A stretch of 64,000 nucleotides of DNA from Rhodocyclales bacterium (GCA_026399435.1 JAPLQX010000040.1:19984-83983), one strand, 5' to 3'. Counted from the stretch's first letter, positions 1-7,729 are shown. Translations and numbers: made by a program. The notes: a model not told the origin generated them from the letters alone.

Positions 1-963
1 TCGCATGAATATGCGGCTGATTATAGCCGAAGCCCCAGCCCGACCCCGAGCCTCGAAATCCCCGCGGAGTGCGCCGGCTGGCGGCTCGACGCCGCATTGG
101 CGAAGCTCTTTCCCGAGCACTCGCGCAGCCGTCTGCAGGCCTGGCTCAAGGCCGGGCTGATTCGACTGGATGGCGCCGAGGCGGAGCCCAAACGCAAGGT
201 GTATGGCGGCGAACGCATCGATTTCGACCCCGGCGCCGCCGTGCCGTCAGCGCCGACTCTTGCCGATGCCGCCGAGGACATTGCGCTCAGCGTGGTGTTC
301 GAGGACGAGGCCTTGATCGTGATCGACAAGCCGGCGGGGCTGGTGGTGCATCCGGGCAATGGCAACGCCTCGGGCACGCTGATGAATGCGCTGCTGCACC
401 ATGAGCCGCAACTGGCCGCAATACCCCGCGCCGGCATCGTGCATCGACTCGACAAGGACACCAGTGGCCTGCTGGTGGTTGCGAAGACGCTGACGGCGCA
501 GACCGACCTGGTGCGCCAGATGCAGGCCCGCTCGGTCAAGCGGCATTACCTCGCCCTGGCGCTGGGCAATGTCGAGCGCGACGGCACGGTCGATGCGCCG
601 CTCGGGCGCCATGCCGTGCAGCGCACCAGGATGGCCATCGTGCGCTCCGGCGGCAAGGAGGCGCGCACACATTACGCGGTGCTCGAGCGCTTCGCCAAAG
701 CCACGCTGCTCGAATGTCGGCTGGAGACCGGGCGCACCCATCAGATTCGCGTCCATCTCGCGTCGATCAAGCATCCCCTGGCCGGCGATCCCGCGTACGG
801 CAAGGCAAAGAGCGGCGATGCCAGGCTCGATGCCTTTCCGCGCCAGGCACTGCATGCGTGGCGGCTGGCGCTGCGGCATCCGGCCACGGGCGATGAAATG
901 GCGTGGGAATCGCCGCTGCCCGCCGATTTCGCGCAACTGCTCGAAGAGTTGCGGCATGGTTAA
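1..963 (+). CDS. rluD: RluD-family 23S rRNA pseudouridine synthase (5' end at or beyond window edge)
   Basis: Isomerises uridines to pseudouridine in the large-subunit rRNA (helix 69 for true RluD). The frame shows an S4-type RNA-binding segment (GWRLDAALAKLF, then SRSRLQAWL) followed by the catalytic domain with the HRLDKDTSG motif that carries the catalytic Asp, and a RTHQIRVH motif. The frame is open leftward to base 1 with no ATG or GTG. The only in-frame start, TTG at 97, would cut into the S4 domain, so the true start probably lies upstream of the window. The linker between the two domains (bases 237-261) contains one copy of the dispersed repeat, read as AVPSAPTLA. The stop codon lies inside the start of a second repeat element. 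Confidence 0.93.
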   Translation, partial: SHEYAADYSRSPSPTPSLEIPAECAGWRLDAALAKLFPEHSRSRLQAWLKAGLIRLDGAEAEPKRKVYGGERIDFDPGAAVPSAPTLADAAEDIALSVVFEDEALIVIDKPAGLVVHPGNGNASGTLMNALLHHEPQLAAIPRAGIVHRLDKDTSGLLVVAKTLTAQTDLVRQMQARSVKRHYLALALGNVERDGTVDAPLGRHAVQRTRMAIVRSGGKEARTHYAVLERFAKATLLECRLETGRTHQIRVHLASIKHPLAGDPAYGKAKSGDARLDAFPRQALHAWRLALRHPATGDEMAWESPLPADFAQLLEELRHG

Positions 964-1067
964 CGTGAAATACAACGAAGAGCGCGCTGGGTGATAGCCG
1001 AGCGTAGCGAGCCAACTGGAAGCCTCCCCGTGAGGGGAGGATGGGAGGGGCGGGCCTTTATGCCGCC
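960..1067 (+). repeat. REP-like composite repeat, copy 1
   Basis: This stretch matches 17650-17841 in the same order. Shared blocks are TTAACGTGAA, then GGTGATAGCCGAGCG plus AGCGAGC, then GAAGCCTC, then GGATGGGAGGGGCGGGC followed by CTTTA. Copy 1 is short: between the third and fourth blocks it has only a small hairpin (CCTCCCC GTGA GGGGAGG). It begins at the rluD stop codon and ends before pgeF. No protein is encoded. Confidence 0.7.
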
Positions 1068-1103
1068 TTTCGCGCGCCTCCTCATCAGGGGTGTCCAGTC
1101 GCC

Positions 1104-1832
1104 ATGAAAGACAGTTTCATTCTTCCCGACTGGCTCGCGCCGTCCGGCGTGCGCGCGCTGGCGACGACGCGGCAGGGCGGCGCCAGTCGCGCGCCGTGGG
1201 ACAGCTTCAATCTCGGCGCACACGTCGGCGACGATCCCCGCGCGGTGGAGGCGAATCGCGCCATGCTGCGCCGCGAGCTGCCTGCCGAGCCGCTGTGGCT
1301 GACACAGGTGCATGGCACGCGCTGCGTCGATGCGGCCACGGCGGCGCCCGGCGTCGAGGCCGATGCCAGCTTCACGCGCCGGCGCGGCGTGGTCTGCGCC
1401 GTGCTCACGGCCGACTGTCTGCCGGTGCTGCTCTGCGATGAGAGGGCGAGCGTGGTCGGCATCGCGCACGCGGGCTGGCGCGGACTGGCGTCGGGCGTGA
1501 TCGAGGCGACGGTGGCCGCGATGGGCGAGCCGGGCGACGCTCTGATGGCGTGGCTCGGCCCCGCCATCGGGCCGCAAGCCTTCGAAGTCGGCGACGAGGT
1601 GCGCGAGGTTTTTGTCGCCCGCGACTCGCAGGCGGCGAGTGCGTTTGTGCCGGCCGCCAAGGGCAAATGGCTGTGCGACATCCATCAACTGACGCGCCAG
1701 CGGTTGAACGCGCTCGGCATTCGCCGTATCACCAGCGCCGACTCCTGCACCCTGCACGATGCGGAGAACTTCTTTTCCTATCGCCGCGACGGCGTCACCG
1801 GGCGCATGGCCAGCCTGGTCTGGCTCGAATAA
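1104..1832 (+). CDS. pgeF: Peptidoglycan editing factor PgeF (YfiH / polyphenol oxidase family)
   Basis: Family members remove or prevent wrong amino acids in peptidoglycan stem peptides; related proteins have purine nucleoside phosphorylase or laccase-like activity. The 242-residue product has the family zinc-site pattern: H70 in QVHG, C105 in TADC, H122 in AHAGWRG. It ends with the typical CTLHD, FFSYRRD and GRMASLVWL stretches. The ATG at 1104 (MKDSFILPDW) matches the usual start; the frame is open further upstream but that part lies in repeat sequence. It follows rluD, as is common in this group, separated by the repeat element. Confidence 0.92.
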   Translation: MKDSFILPDWLAPSGVRALATTRQGGASRAPWDSFNLGAHVGDDPRAVEANRAMLRRELPAEPLWLTQVHGTRCVDAATAAPGVEADASFTRRRGVVCAVLTADCLPVLLCDERASVVGIAHAGWRGLASGVIEATVAAMGEPGDALMAWLGPAIGPQAFEVGDEVREVFVARDSQAASAFVPAAKGKWLCDIHQLTRQRLNALGIRRITSADSCTLHDAENFFSYRRDGVTGRMASLVWLE

Positions 1833-1851
1833 CTCCTATAATCACAGCCTC

Positions 1852-2652
1852 ATGTCCGTTCTTTACTGGATCATTGTCATGTCGTTGGTCGGCGGCGCGC
1901 TCAGCGTTCTCGCCGCCGCTGCCGTTGCCTTCAAGGCCAAGGCGCACTGGGTGTCCCACCTCATCAGCTATGCCATCGGCGCGCTGCTCGGGGCGTCCTT
2001 CCTCGAAGTGCTGCCGCATGCCATCACCGCCAGCGGTGATGCAAAGACCACGACGGGGACGGTGCTCGCCGGCATCCTGGCCTTCTTCGTGCTCGAAAAA
2101 CTGGTGCTGTGGCGCCACTGCCACGTCGAGGCCTGCGAGGGCCATGAGCCGGTGGTGCACATTCACGGTGGGCAGGGACATGAGCACGACCACGGCCGCA
2201 GTGGAATGATGATCCTGGTCGGCGACACCTTCCACAATACGGTCGATGGCGTGCTGATCGCGGCGGCCTTCATGGAGGACGTGCGCTTGGGCATCGTCAC
2301 CGCGCTGGCGATAATCGCGCACGAGATTCCGCAGGAAGTGGGCGACTTCGTGATCCTGCTGCATTCGGGCTATTCCAAGGGGCGCGCGCTGGCTTTCAAC
2401 CTGCTCTCCAGCCTGGCGACGCTGGTCGGCGCGATGCTGGCCTATTTCGCGCTGGGCCAGGTGCAAAGCGCCGTGCCGGTGCTGCTGGCGCTGGCGGCGG
2501 CGAGCATGATCTATGTTGCCGTGGCCGATCTGATCCCCGGCCTGCACAAACGCACGGAAATCCGCGCCACGGTGCAGCAGGTGCTACTGATCGCGGCCGG
2601 CATCGGCACCATCGTCCTGACCGACCGTATCGTCGACCGCTTCGCGGGATAG
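1852..2652 (+). CDS. ZIP family divalent metal transporter
   Basis: An inner-membrane metal importer, probably for zinc or a related divalent cation. The product is 266 residues with several hydrophobic helices. A His-rich cytoplasmic loop (HCHVE, then VVHIHGG, then HEHDHG, about residues 85-117) lies between helices. The metal-path motifs HNTVDG and HEIPQEVGD are in the expected fourth and fifth helices. The start at ATG 1852 lies 19 bases after pgeF. The 3' end overlaps the convergent small membrane protein gene on the other strand by 69 bases. Confidence 0.9.
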   Translation: MSVLYWIIVMSLVGGALSVLAAAAVAFKAKAHWVSHLISYAIGALLGASFLEVLPHAITASGDAKTTTGTVLAGILAFFVLEKLVLWRHCHVEACEGHEPVVHIHGGQGHEHDHGRSGMMILVGDTFHNTVDGVLIAAAFMEDVRLGIVTALAIIAHEIPQEVGDFVILLHSGYSKGRALAFNLLSSLATLVGAMLAYFALGQVQSAVPVLLALAAASMIYVAVADLIPGLHKRTEIRATVQQVLLIAAGIGTIVLTDRIVDRFAG

Positions 2653-2811
2653 GCGCTGCCTTCTTCGCTGCGGCGTGCCGAACAGCCACAGCAATAGCGC
2701 CAGGGGCGCCGCTCCATAGAGGACAAAAGTCAGCACGCCGGCGGTAAGATTCTCCTCCGTGGCCGCCATCAGCAGGGTGACATAAAGCCATCCGATTGCG
2801 ATTACATACAT
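2584..2811 (-). CDS. Small conserved-looking membrane protein
   Basis: A 75-residue protein with two hydrophobic helices (MYVIAIGWLYVTLLMAA and a second ending LALLLWLFGTP) followed by a basic RRRQR stretch. I recall similar short proteins in betaproteobacteria that end soon after the basic stretch, but no function is known to me. Here the frame runs on for about 20 acidic residues encoded antisense to the end of the ZIP gene, which suggests that the original stop was lost. The ATG at 2811 begins the hydrophobic segment. It is convergent with the ZIP gene. Confidence 0.6.
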   Translation of the reverse strand: MYVIAIGWLYVTLLMAATEENLTAGVLTFVLYGAAPLALLLWLFGTPQRRRQRLSREAVDDTVGQDDGADAGRDQ

Positions 2812-2848
2812 GGGCCGATTTTACGGACAAGGGCCGCGTGATTCCGGC

Positions 2849-2877
2849 TTGACACCGTTTATTGTGCAGTGCAAAAT
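2849..2877 (+). promoter_or_regulatory. phaC promoter with likely PhaR operator
   Basis: TTGACA (2849-2854) is followed after exactly 17 bases by CAAAAT (2872-2877), a fair sigma-70 pair 24 bases before the phaC ATG. The spacer and -10 contain TTGTGCAGTGCAAAA, whose centre TGCAgTGCA is an inverted repeat. This resembles the TGC/GCA-type sites bound by PhaR-family repressors, and a phaR gene lies 3.5 kb downstream. PhaR binding is inferred. Confidence 0.6.
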
Positions 2878-2900
2878 CGAACCCGATTTAGGAGCCGTCG

Positions 2901-4631
2901 ATGTCTTTCCCCCCCGATCAGAATGACCCAGTGCAAGCCATGTTTCAGGCGGGAAGTGCCATGGCCAAAGGCTTCAGCGAGTTTCTCGCCCAGCAGCAGG
3001 CGGCGGTTGCGCCGGCCGGGGTGAATCCCGCGGCGTGGAATGCCGAGTCGGAGGAACTCAAGAAGCTGCAGCAGGAATGGATGGAGCGCCACGCCCAGCT
3101 CTGGCAAGGCATGCTGGGCAAGGCCCCCGATCAGCCGGCGCCGCAGGTGGCCGTTCCGGCGGCGGGCGACAAACGCTTCGATCATCCGGCATGGGCCGAG
3201 AGTCCGGTCTATGACTATCTGCGCCAGGCCTATCTGATCAACGCCGAGTACATGAAGCGCATGGCCGAGGCGGCGCCCGTGACCGATGGACAGGCGAAGA
3301 ACCGCATGCGTTTTCTGACGCGGCAGATGGTCGATGCGATGGCGCCGTCCAACTACCTCGCGACCAATCCCGAGTTCGTCAAGAAGGCGCTCGAAACCAA
3401 CGGCAGCAGCATTCAGCAGGGCATCCAGAACCTGCTCGGCGACCTGGAGAAGGGCCGCATCTCGATGACCGACGACAGCGCCTTCGAGGTCGGCCGCAAT
3501 CTGGCCGTCACGCCCGGAGCGGTGGTGTTCGAAAACGAGCTGATGCAGCTTATCCAGTATTCGCCGACCACCGACAAGGTAGCGGAGCGGCCGTTCCTGA
3601 TGGTCCCGCCGTGCATCAACAAGTACTACATCCTCGACCTGCAGCCGGAAAATTCGCTGGTGCGCTATGCCGTGGAGCAGGGCAACACCGTGTTCCTTGT
3701 TTCCTGGCGCAATGTGCAGGCCGATTGCGGGCATCTGACCTGGGATGACTACATCGAGAAGGGTGCGCTGACCGCGATCAAGGCGGTGCAGGACATCTGC
3801 AAGGTCAAGCAGATCAACGCCCTGGGCTTCTGCGTCGGCGGCACGATCCTCGGCGCCGCGCTCTCCGTCGCGCGCATTCGCGGCGAGAACCCGGTGGCCT
3901 CACTCACGCTGCTGACCACGCTGCTGGATTTTTCGGACACCGGTGAGATCGGTTACTTCATCGACGAGAAAGCGGTTCAGGCGCGCGAGGCCGGCATCGG
4001 CAAGGGCGGCCTGCTGCGCGGCAGCGAACTGGCCTCGGTATTTTCGGCGCTGCGCGCCAACGACCTGATCTGGCAATACGTGGTGGGCAACTACCTCAAG
4101 GGCACCAAGCCGCCGGCCTTCGACCTGCTCTACTGGAATGCCGACGCGACCAACCTGCCGGGCCCCTTCCTCGCCTGGTATCTGCGCAACCTGTATCTCG
4201 AGAACAATCTGCGCGTTCCCGGCAAGCTGGAAATGTGCGGCGTCAAGGCCGACCTCAGCCGGGTCGACGTGCCCGCCTTCCTCTATGCCAGCCGCGAAGA
4301 TCACATCGTGCCGTGGAAGACCTCCTATCAAACGCGCAGCCTGCTCGGCGGCGAGACGACCTTCGTCCTCGGCGCCTCGGGGCACATTGCCGGCGTCATC
4401 AATCCGCCGGCGAAGAACAAGCGCAGCCACTGGTTGAACGCCGGCAAGACCGCCAACGCCGACGAATGGTTCGATGGCGCGACGGAAGCCAATGGCAGCT
4501 GGTGGCCGGTGTGGGCGGAGTGGCTCAAGGGCTATGGCGGCAAGGAAGTTCCGGCGCGCGGAAAGCTCGGCAGCAAGGCCTATCCGCCCGGCGAGCCGGC
4601 TCCCGGGCGCTATGTAAAGGAAAAGGCATAA
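2901..4631 (+). CDS. phaC: Class I poly(3-hydroxyalkanoate) synthase
   Basis: Polymerises 3-hydroxyacyl-CoA, mainly 3-hydroxybutyryl-CoA, into PHB on the granule surface. The 576-residue length fits class I synthases. The lipase-like box GFCVGG places the catalytic Cys at residue 311. The partner Asp lies near residue 467 (REDHIVPW) and the His near 495 (GASGHIAG). A Shine-Dalgarno TAGGAG precedes the ATG. It heads the cluster phaC-phaB-phaB-phaR, and its own promoter carries a likely PhaR site. PhaB supplies the substrate; no phaA thiolase lies in this window. Confidence 0.97.
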   Translation: MSFPPDQNDPVQAMFQAGSAMAKGFSEFLAQQQAAVAPAGVNPAAWNAESEELKKLQQEWMERHAQLWQGMLGKAPDQPAPQVAVPAAGDKRFDHPAWAESPVYDYLRQAYLINAEYMKRMAEAAPVTDGQAKNRMRFLTRQMVDAMAPSNYLATNPEFVKKALETNGSSIQQGIQNLLGDLEKGRISMTDDSAFEVGRNLAVTPGAVVFENELMQLIQYSPTTDKVAERPFLMVPPCINKYYILDLQPENSLVRYAVEQGNTVFLVSWRNVQADCGHLTWDDYIEKGALTAIKAVQDICKVKQINALGFCVGGTILGAALSVARIRGENPVASLTLLTTLLDFSDTGEIGYFIDEKAVQAREAGIGKGGLLRGSELASVFSALRANDLIWQYVVGNYLKGTKPPAFDLLYWNADATNLPGPFLAWYLRNLYLENNLRVPGKLEMCGVKADLSRVDVPAFLYASREDHIVPWKTSYQTRSLLGGETTFVLGASGHIAGVINPPAKNKRSHWLNAGKTANADEWFDGATEANGSWWPVWAEWLKGYGGKEVPARGKLGSKAYPPGEPAPGRYVKEKA

Positions 4632-4719
4632 TGAACAAGCCGGTTGTTTGCAAGGGGCAAAGCCTCCGGCGCGGCAATGCAAAAGCCCCGACCCAATAAA
4701 GAGCGAGAGGAGAAGCAAA

Positions 4720-5460
4720 ATGCTGCGAGTAGCACTGGTAACTGGCGGAATGGGCGGCCTCGGCGAGGCGATCTGTATCAAGCTGGCGGCACTCGGCTAC
4801 AAGGTGGTGACCACCTACAGCCCCAGCAACACCAAGGCGCATGAATGGCTGCGCACCATGAACGACATGGGCTACGGCTTCAAGGCCTATCCCTGTGACG
4901 TCGGTGACTTCGATTCGGCCAAGGCCTGCGTCGCGCAAGTGACCAAGGATGTCGGTGCGGTGGAAGTGCTGGTGAATAACGCCGGCATCACGCGTGACAT
5001 GACATTCAAGAAAATGACCAAGGCCGACTGGGATGCGGTGATTCACACCAATCTCGATTCCTGCTTCAACATGACCAAGCAGGTGATGGACGGCATGATG
5101 GAACGCGGCTGGGGCCGGGTTATCAACATCTCCTCGGTCAATGGCCAGAAGGGCGCATTCGGCCAGACCAACTATTCGGCGGCGAAGGCCGGCATGCACG
5201 GCTTCACCAAGGCGCTGGCGCTGGAAGTGGCGAAAAAGGGCGTCACGGTGAACACCATTTCGCCGGGTTACATCGGCACCAAGATGGTCATGGCGATTCC
5301 GCAGGAAGTGCTGGAAACCAAGATCCTGCCGCAGATTCCGCAATCGCGCCTGGGCAAGCCGGAAGAGGTCGCCGGCCTGGTGGCCTACCTGTCCTCGGAA
5401 GAAGCAGCGTTCGTGACCGGCGCCAACATCTCGATCAACGGTGGTCAGCACATGTACTGA
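4720..5460 (+). CDS. phaB: Acetoacetyl-CoA reductase, copy 1
   Basis: NADPH-dependent reduction of acetoacetyl-CoA to (R)-3-hydroxybutyryl-CoA, the monomer used by PhaC. The 246-residue short-chain dehydrogenase has the nucleotide loop TGGMGGLG at the N-terminus, NNAG, and the catalytic Tyr152 and Lys156 in YSAAKAG. The C-terminal TGANISINGGQHMY is typical of PhaB. The ATG at 4720 is preceded by GAGAGGAGAAG; an upstream in-frame start at 4648 would add residues not expected in the family. It lies 88 bases after phaC. Confidence 0.95.
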   Translation: MLRVALVTGGMGGLGEAICIKLAALGYKVVTTYSPSNTKAHEWLRTMNDMGYGFKAYPCDVGDFDSAKACVAQVTKDVGAVEVLVNNAGITRDMTFKKMTKADWDAVIHTNLDSCFNMTKQVMDGMMERGWGRVINISSVNGQKGAFGQTNYSAAKAGMHGFTKALALEVAKKGVTVNTISPGYIGTKMVMAIPQEVLETKILPQIPQSRLGKPEEVAGLVAYLSSEEAAFVTGANISINGGQHMY

Positions 5461-5468
5461 TCCACACC

Positions 5469-5518
5469 GGGCGGCAGGCTGCGGCTTGCAGCGCGCCTAC
5501 CGCCCGCAAAGGTTTTTT
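5469..5518 (+). terminator. Possible intrinsic terminator after phaB copy 1
   Basis: GGGCGG (5469-5474) plus AGGC pairs with GCCT plus CCGCCC (5495-5505), with one mismatch between the blocks. Six T bases follow after a seven-base gap (5513-5518). The gap makes it weaker than a classical terminator, so it may only partly separate the two phaB genes. Confidence 0.5.
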
Positions 5519-5541
5519 AGTCGTTATAGGAAGTTTCAGAA

Positions 5542-6282
5542 ATGGCAAAACGAATTGCATTGGTAACGGGCGCAATGGGAGGCCTGGGCACAGCGATCTG
5601 CAAGGCGCTGTCGCAAAGCGGATTCACGGTGGTGGCGAACTGCCTGCCCAATTTCCCGCCCAAGGACGAGTGGCTGGCAACGATGAAGGCCGATGGCTTC
5701 ACTTTCATCCCCGCCGAAGCAGATGTCACCGACTACGATGGCTGTGCCGCGATGGTCAGGAAGATCGAAGCGGAAGTCGGTCCCATTGACGTGCTGGTGA
5801 ACAATGCCGGCATCACGCGCGACGCCGTGTTCAAGAAAATGGACAAGGGCCAGTGGGATGCAGTGCTGTCCACCAACCTCGACTCGGTGTTCAACGTGAC
5901 CCATCAGGTGCTGACCGGCATGGCCGATCGGGGCTGGGGCCGCATCATCAACATGTCTTCGGTGAACGGCATCAAGGGCCAGTTCGGCCAGGCCAACTAC
6001 TCCGCGGCCAAGGCCGGCATTCTCGGATTCACCCGCGCCATCGCCGCCGAAGTGGCAAAGAAGGGCGTCACGGTCAACGCGATCGCTCCCGGCTACATCG
6101 GCACGGACATGGTCATGGCGATCAAGCAGGAAGTGCGCGACTCGATCGTCGCGACCATTCCCGTGGGCCGCCTGGGCAAGCCAGAAGAAATCGGCGCCCT
6201 GTGCGCCTATCTGGTGTCGGACCTCGCCGGCTACATGACCGGCGCCACGCTGAACATCAATGGCGGACTGCATTACTGCTGA
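5542..6282 (+). CDS. phaB: Acetoacetyl-CoA reductase, copy 2
   Basis: A second 246-residue PhaB paralogue with the same activity expected: acetoacetyl-CoA to (R)-3-hydroxybutyryl-CoA. It has TGAMGGLG, NNAGITRD, the catalytic Tyr153 and Lys157 in YSAAKAG, and NINGGLHYC at the end. It is clearly diverged from the first copy (for example NCLPNFPP in place of TTYSPSN), so the duplication is not recent. The start is preceded by ATAGGAAG. A strong terminator follows, which separates it from phaR. Confidence 0.94.
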   Translation: MAKRIALVTGAMGGLGTAICKALSQSGFTVVANCLPNFPPKDEWLATMKADGFTFIPAEADVTDYDGCAAMVRKIEAEVGPIDVLVNNAGITRDAVFKKMDKGQWDAVLSTNLDSVFNVTHQVLTGMADRGWGRIINMSSVNGIKGQFGQANYSAAKAGILGFTRAIAAEVAKKGVTVNAIAPGYIGTDMVMAIKQEVRDSIVATIPVGRLGKPEEIGALCAYLVSDLAGYMTGATLNINGGLHYC

Positions 6283-6309
6283 TCCGGCGGGATTCTGGCG
6301 GATTGGCGA

Positions 6310-6338
6310 CCCCCGCTTCGGCGGGGGCTCCTTGTATT
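6310..6338 (+). terminator. Intrinsic terminator after phaB copy 2
   Basis: A perfect seven-base stem CCCCCGC / GCGGGGG (6310-6316 and 6321-6327) closes a TTCG tetraloop and is followed by CTCCTTGTATTT. The T-tract is interrupted, but the stem and UUCG loop are very stable. Confidence 0.75.
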
Positions 6339-6379
6339 TGCGGCCTTGGTAGTAAAATGGTTTTTTGGAGGGGAATACA

Positions 6380-6928
6380 ATGGCCACACAGAGCCGTCTC
6401 ATCAAGAAATATCCGAATCGCCGCCTGTATGACACTCGCACCAGCACCTACATCACGCTGGCCGATGTCAAGGAGTTGGTGCTTGCTCACGAACCCTTTC
6501 AGGTCATCGACGCCAAGTCCGGCAACGATCTCACGCGCGCCATCCTGTTGCAGATCATTCTTGAAGAGGAGGCCGGCGGTGCGCCGATGTTCTCTTCCGA
6601 CCTGCTGTCGCAGATGATCCGCTTCTATGGCAACGCCATGCAGGGCATGATGGGCAACTACATCGAGAACAACATCAAGTCCTTCACCGAAGTGCAGTCC
6701 AAGCTCAAGGAACAGGCCAAGGCGCTGTACGGCGAAACGCCGGGCGACAGCCAGGATCTGTGGGCGCAGTTCCTCAAGTTTCAGGGGCCGGCCATGCAGC
6801 ACATGATGGGCACCTACGTCGAGCAGAGCCAGAAGATGTTCCAGCAGATGCAGGACACCATGCAGGAACAGACGCGCAAGATATTCCCCGGCATCTACGT
6901 CAAGCCCGAAGAAACCGAGAAGAAATAG
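6380..6928 (+). CDS. phaR: PHA synthesis repressor PhaR
   Basis: A DNA-binding and PHB-binding regulator that represses phasin and PHA genes until granules form. The 182-residue protein starts with the highly conserved IKKYPNRRLYDT block of the PHB/PHA accumulation DNA-binding domain (residues about 5-60). A glutamine- and methionine-rich helical PHB-binding region follows. The start is supported by GGAGGGG nine bases upstream. It lies downstream of two phaB genes with its own expression unit, and its likely target site is upstream of phaC. Confidence 0.95.
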   Translation: MATQSRLIKKYPNRRLYDTRTSTYITLADVKELVLAHEPFQVIDAKSGNDLTRAILLQIILEEEAGGAPMFSSDLLSQMIRFYGNAMQGMMGNYIENNIKSFTEVQSKLKEQAKALYGETPGDSQDLWAQFLKFQGPAMQHMMGTYVEQSQKMFQQMQDTMQEQTRKIFPGIYVKPEETEKK

Positions 6929-6980
6929 TTTTGGCGACGCGACGCAAGACCAGGGTTTCGGCTCTTGCAACATCGATCCA

Positions 6981-7006
6981 AAAGGGCTCCTTCGGGGGCC
7001 CTTTTC
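6981..7006 (+). terminator. Intrinsic terminator after phaR
   Basis: A ten-base stem AAAGGGCTCC / GGGGCCCTTT with one G-T pair closes a TTCG loop and ends in TTTT. It is a textbook terminator and separates phaR from the toxin-antitoxin operon. Confidence 0.88.
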
Positions 7007-7047
7007 ATTGTCGGGCTCGGCGGGGCATATTCGTCCAACAATTCATC

Positions 7048-7092
7048 TATGGCACTTGACGCCATACTCCCCCTATGGCAAAGTACGCCATA
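7048..7092 (+). promoter_or_regulatory. Tandem operator/promoter of the toxin-antitoxin pair
   Basis: Four alternating half-sites sit at exactly 13-base steps: TATGGC (7048), GCCATA (7061), TATGGC (7074), GCCATA (7087). Each gap is seven bases, which gives two identical palindromes 26 bases apart. A TTGACG box (7056-7061) lies in the first palindrome. A 17-base spacer leads to CAAAGT (7079-7084), so transcription would begin about at the toxin ATG (7092), which itself overlaps the last half-site. Autoregulation by the antitoxin is inferred from the layout. Confidence 0.7.
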
Positions 7093-7379
7093 TGAAGGCA
7101 GCGCGAGCGTTCTACGATCGAGGCGAGTATCCGGATGGCGCCATTGTCGAAATGACGATCTGGAGGGTTCCCGAGCCGGTGTCGGGTAGCGCTCACGCTT
7201 TCAAGTACAGCCTGTTCTACGGATTTCCGGGCAAGCGCCTCGTCGGCTACGACAACGAGCGCGGCAAGGGTGATCACCGGCATATCAAGGATCGTCAAGA
7301 ACGGTATGCCTTTTCCTCCGTGGAGCAACTGGTTTCCGATTTTCTGTCCGATGTGCGGCATGTGCGAGGTGAGTCATGA
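7092..7379 (+). CDS. TumE-type toxin (DUF6516-like)
   Basis: The probable toxin of a two-gene toxin-antitoxin module. The 95-residue product matches what I know of the TumE family: GAIVEMTIWRVPEPV near the N-terminus, FKYSLFYG, then YDNERGKGDHRH, and a final EQLVSDFLSDV. There is no clear Shine-Dalgarno sequence before the ATG, and the predicted transcription start falls at it, so leaderless translation is possible. The stop overlaps the ATG of the next gene by four bases (ATGA). The biochemical target is not known to me. Confidence 0.8.
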   Translation: MKAARAFYDRGEYPDGAIVEMTIWRVPEPVSGSAHAFKYSLFYGFPGKRLVGYDNERGKGDHRHIKDRQERYAFSSVEQLVSDFLSDVRHVRGES

Positions 7380-7729
7380 GCGAAACTGTCCGGCTTCATG
7401 TGGGTTCCATCGAAGAGATGGGGAAGCGCTTCGTCGGTGCGTGGCATCGACTTGAACGCGGCAAGGCGGTTAAGGAAACTCATCTGACTTTCTTCAGTCT
7501 CGAAGCCATGATGTCGACGCTTTCGCCCAAGCGTCTTGAACTGTTGAAGCACGTCCATCGGCATCCGGCGGGCACCGTGGCGGAATTGGCCAAGACGCTC
7601 GGGCGCGATTACAAGAGGGTGCATGACGATGTTTCGGCGCTTGCCCATGCGGGGCTGATCGTGCGCGACGAGAATGGAATCCGGGCTCCCTACGACAGCG
7701 TTCAGGCCATTGTGTCGCTTGACGCCTGA
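7376..7729 (+). CDS. TumA-type antitoxin, winged-HTH regulator
   Basis: The partner antitoxin, which should neutralise the upstream protein and repress the operon. The product is 117 residues. An N-terminal segment precedes LSPKRLELLKHV, and a helix-turn-helix follows (VAELAKTLGRDYKRVHDDVSAL, about residues 70-92) with a wing ending in IRAPYD. It overlaps the toxin gene by four bases, indicating translational coupling. The pair sits between phaR and rimO, a location that suggests insertion. The operator at 7048-7092 is its likely binding site. Confidence 0.8.
   Translation: MSETVRLHVGSIEEMGKRFVGAWHRLERGKAVKETHLTFFSLEAMMSTLSPKRLELLKHVHRHPAGTVAELAKTLGRDYKRVHDDVSALAHAGLIVRDENGIRAPYDSVQAIVSLDA

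Noticed and set aside
1732..1750. A partial match to the dispersed repeat core inside pgeF
   Set aside because: The encoded TSADSCTLHD is the normal conserved motif of the PgeF family, so the likeness is best explained by chance in GC-rich coding sequence.
4631..4699. A 22-codon open frame between phaC and phaB that overlaps the phaC stop
   Set aside because: It is too short and has no known family likeness, and phaB has its own strong ribosome-binding site. It may be chance.
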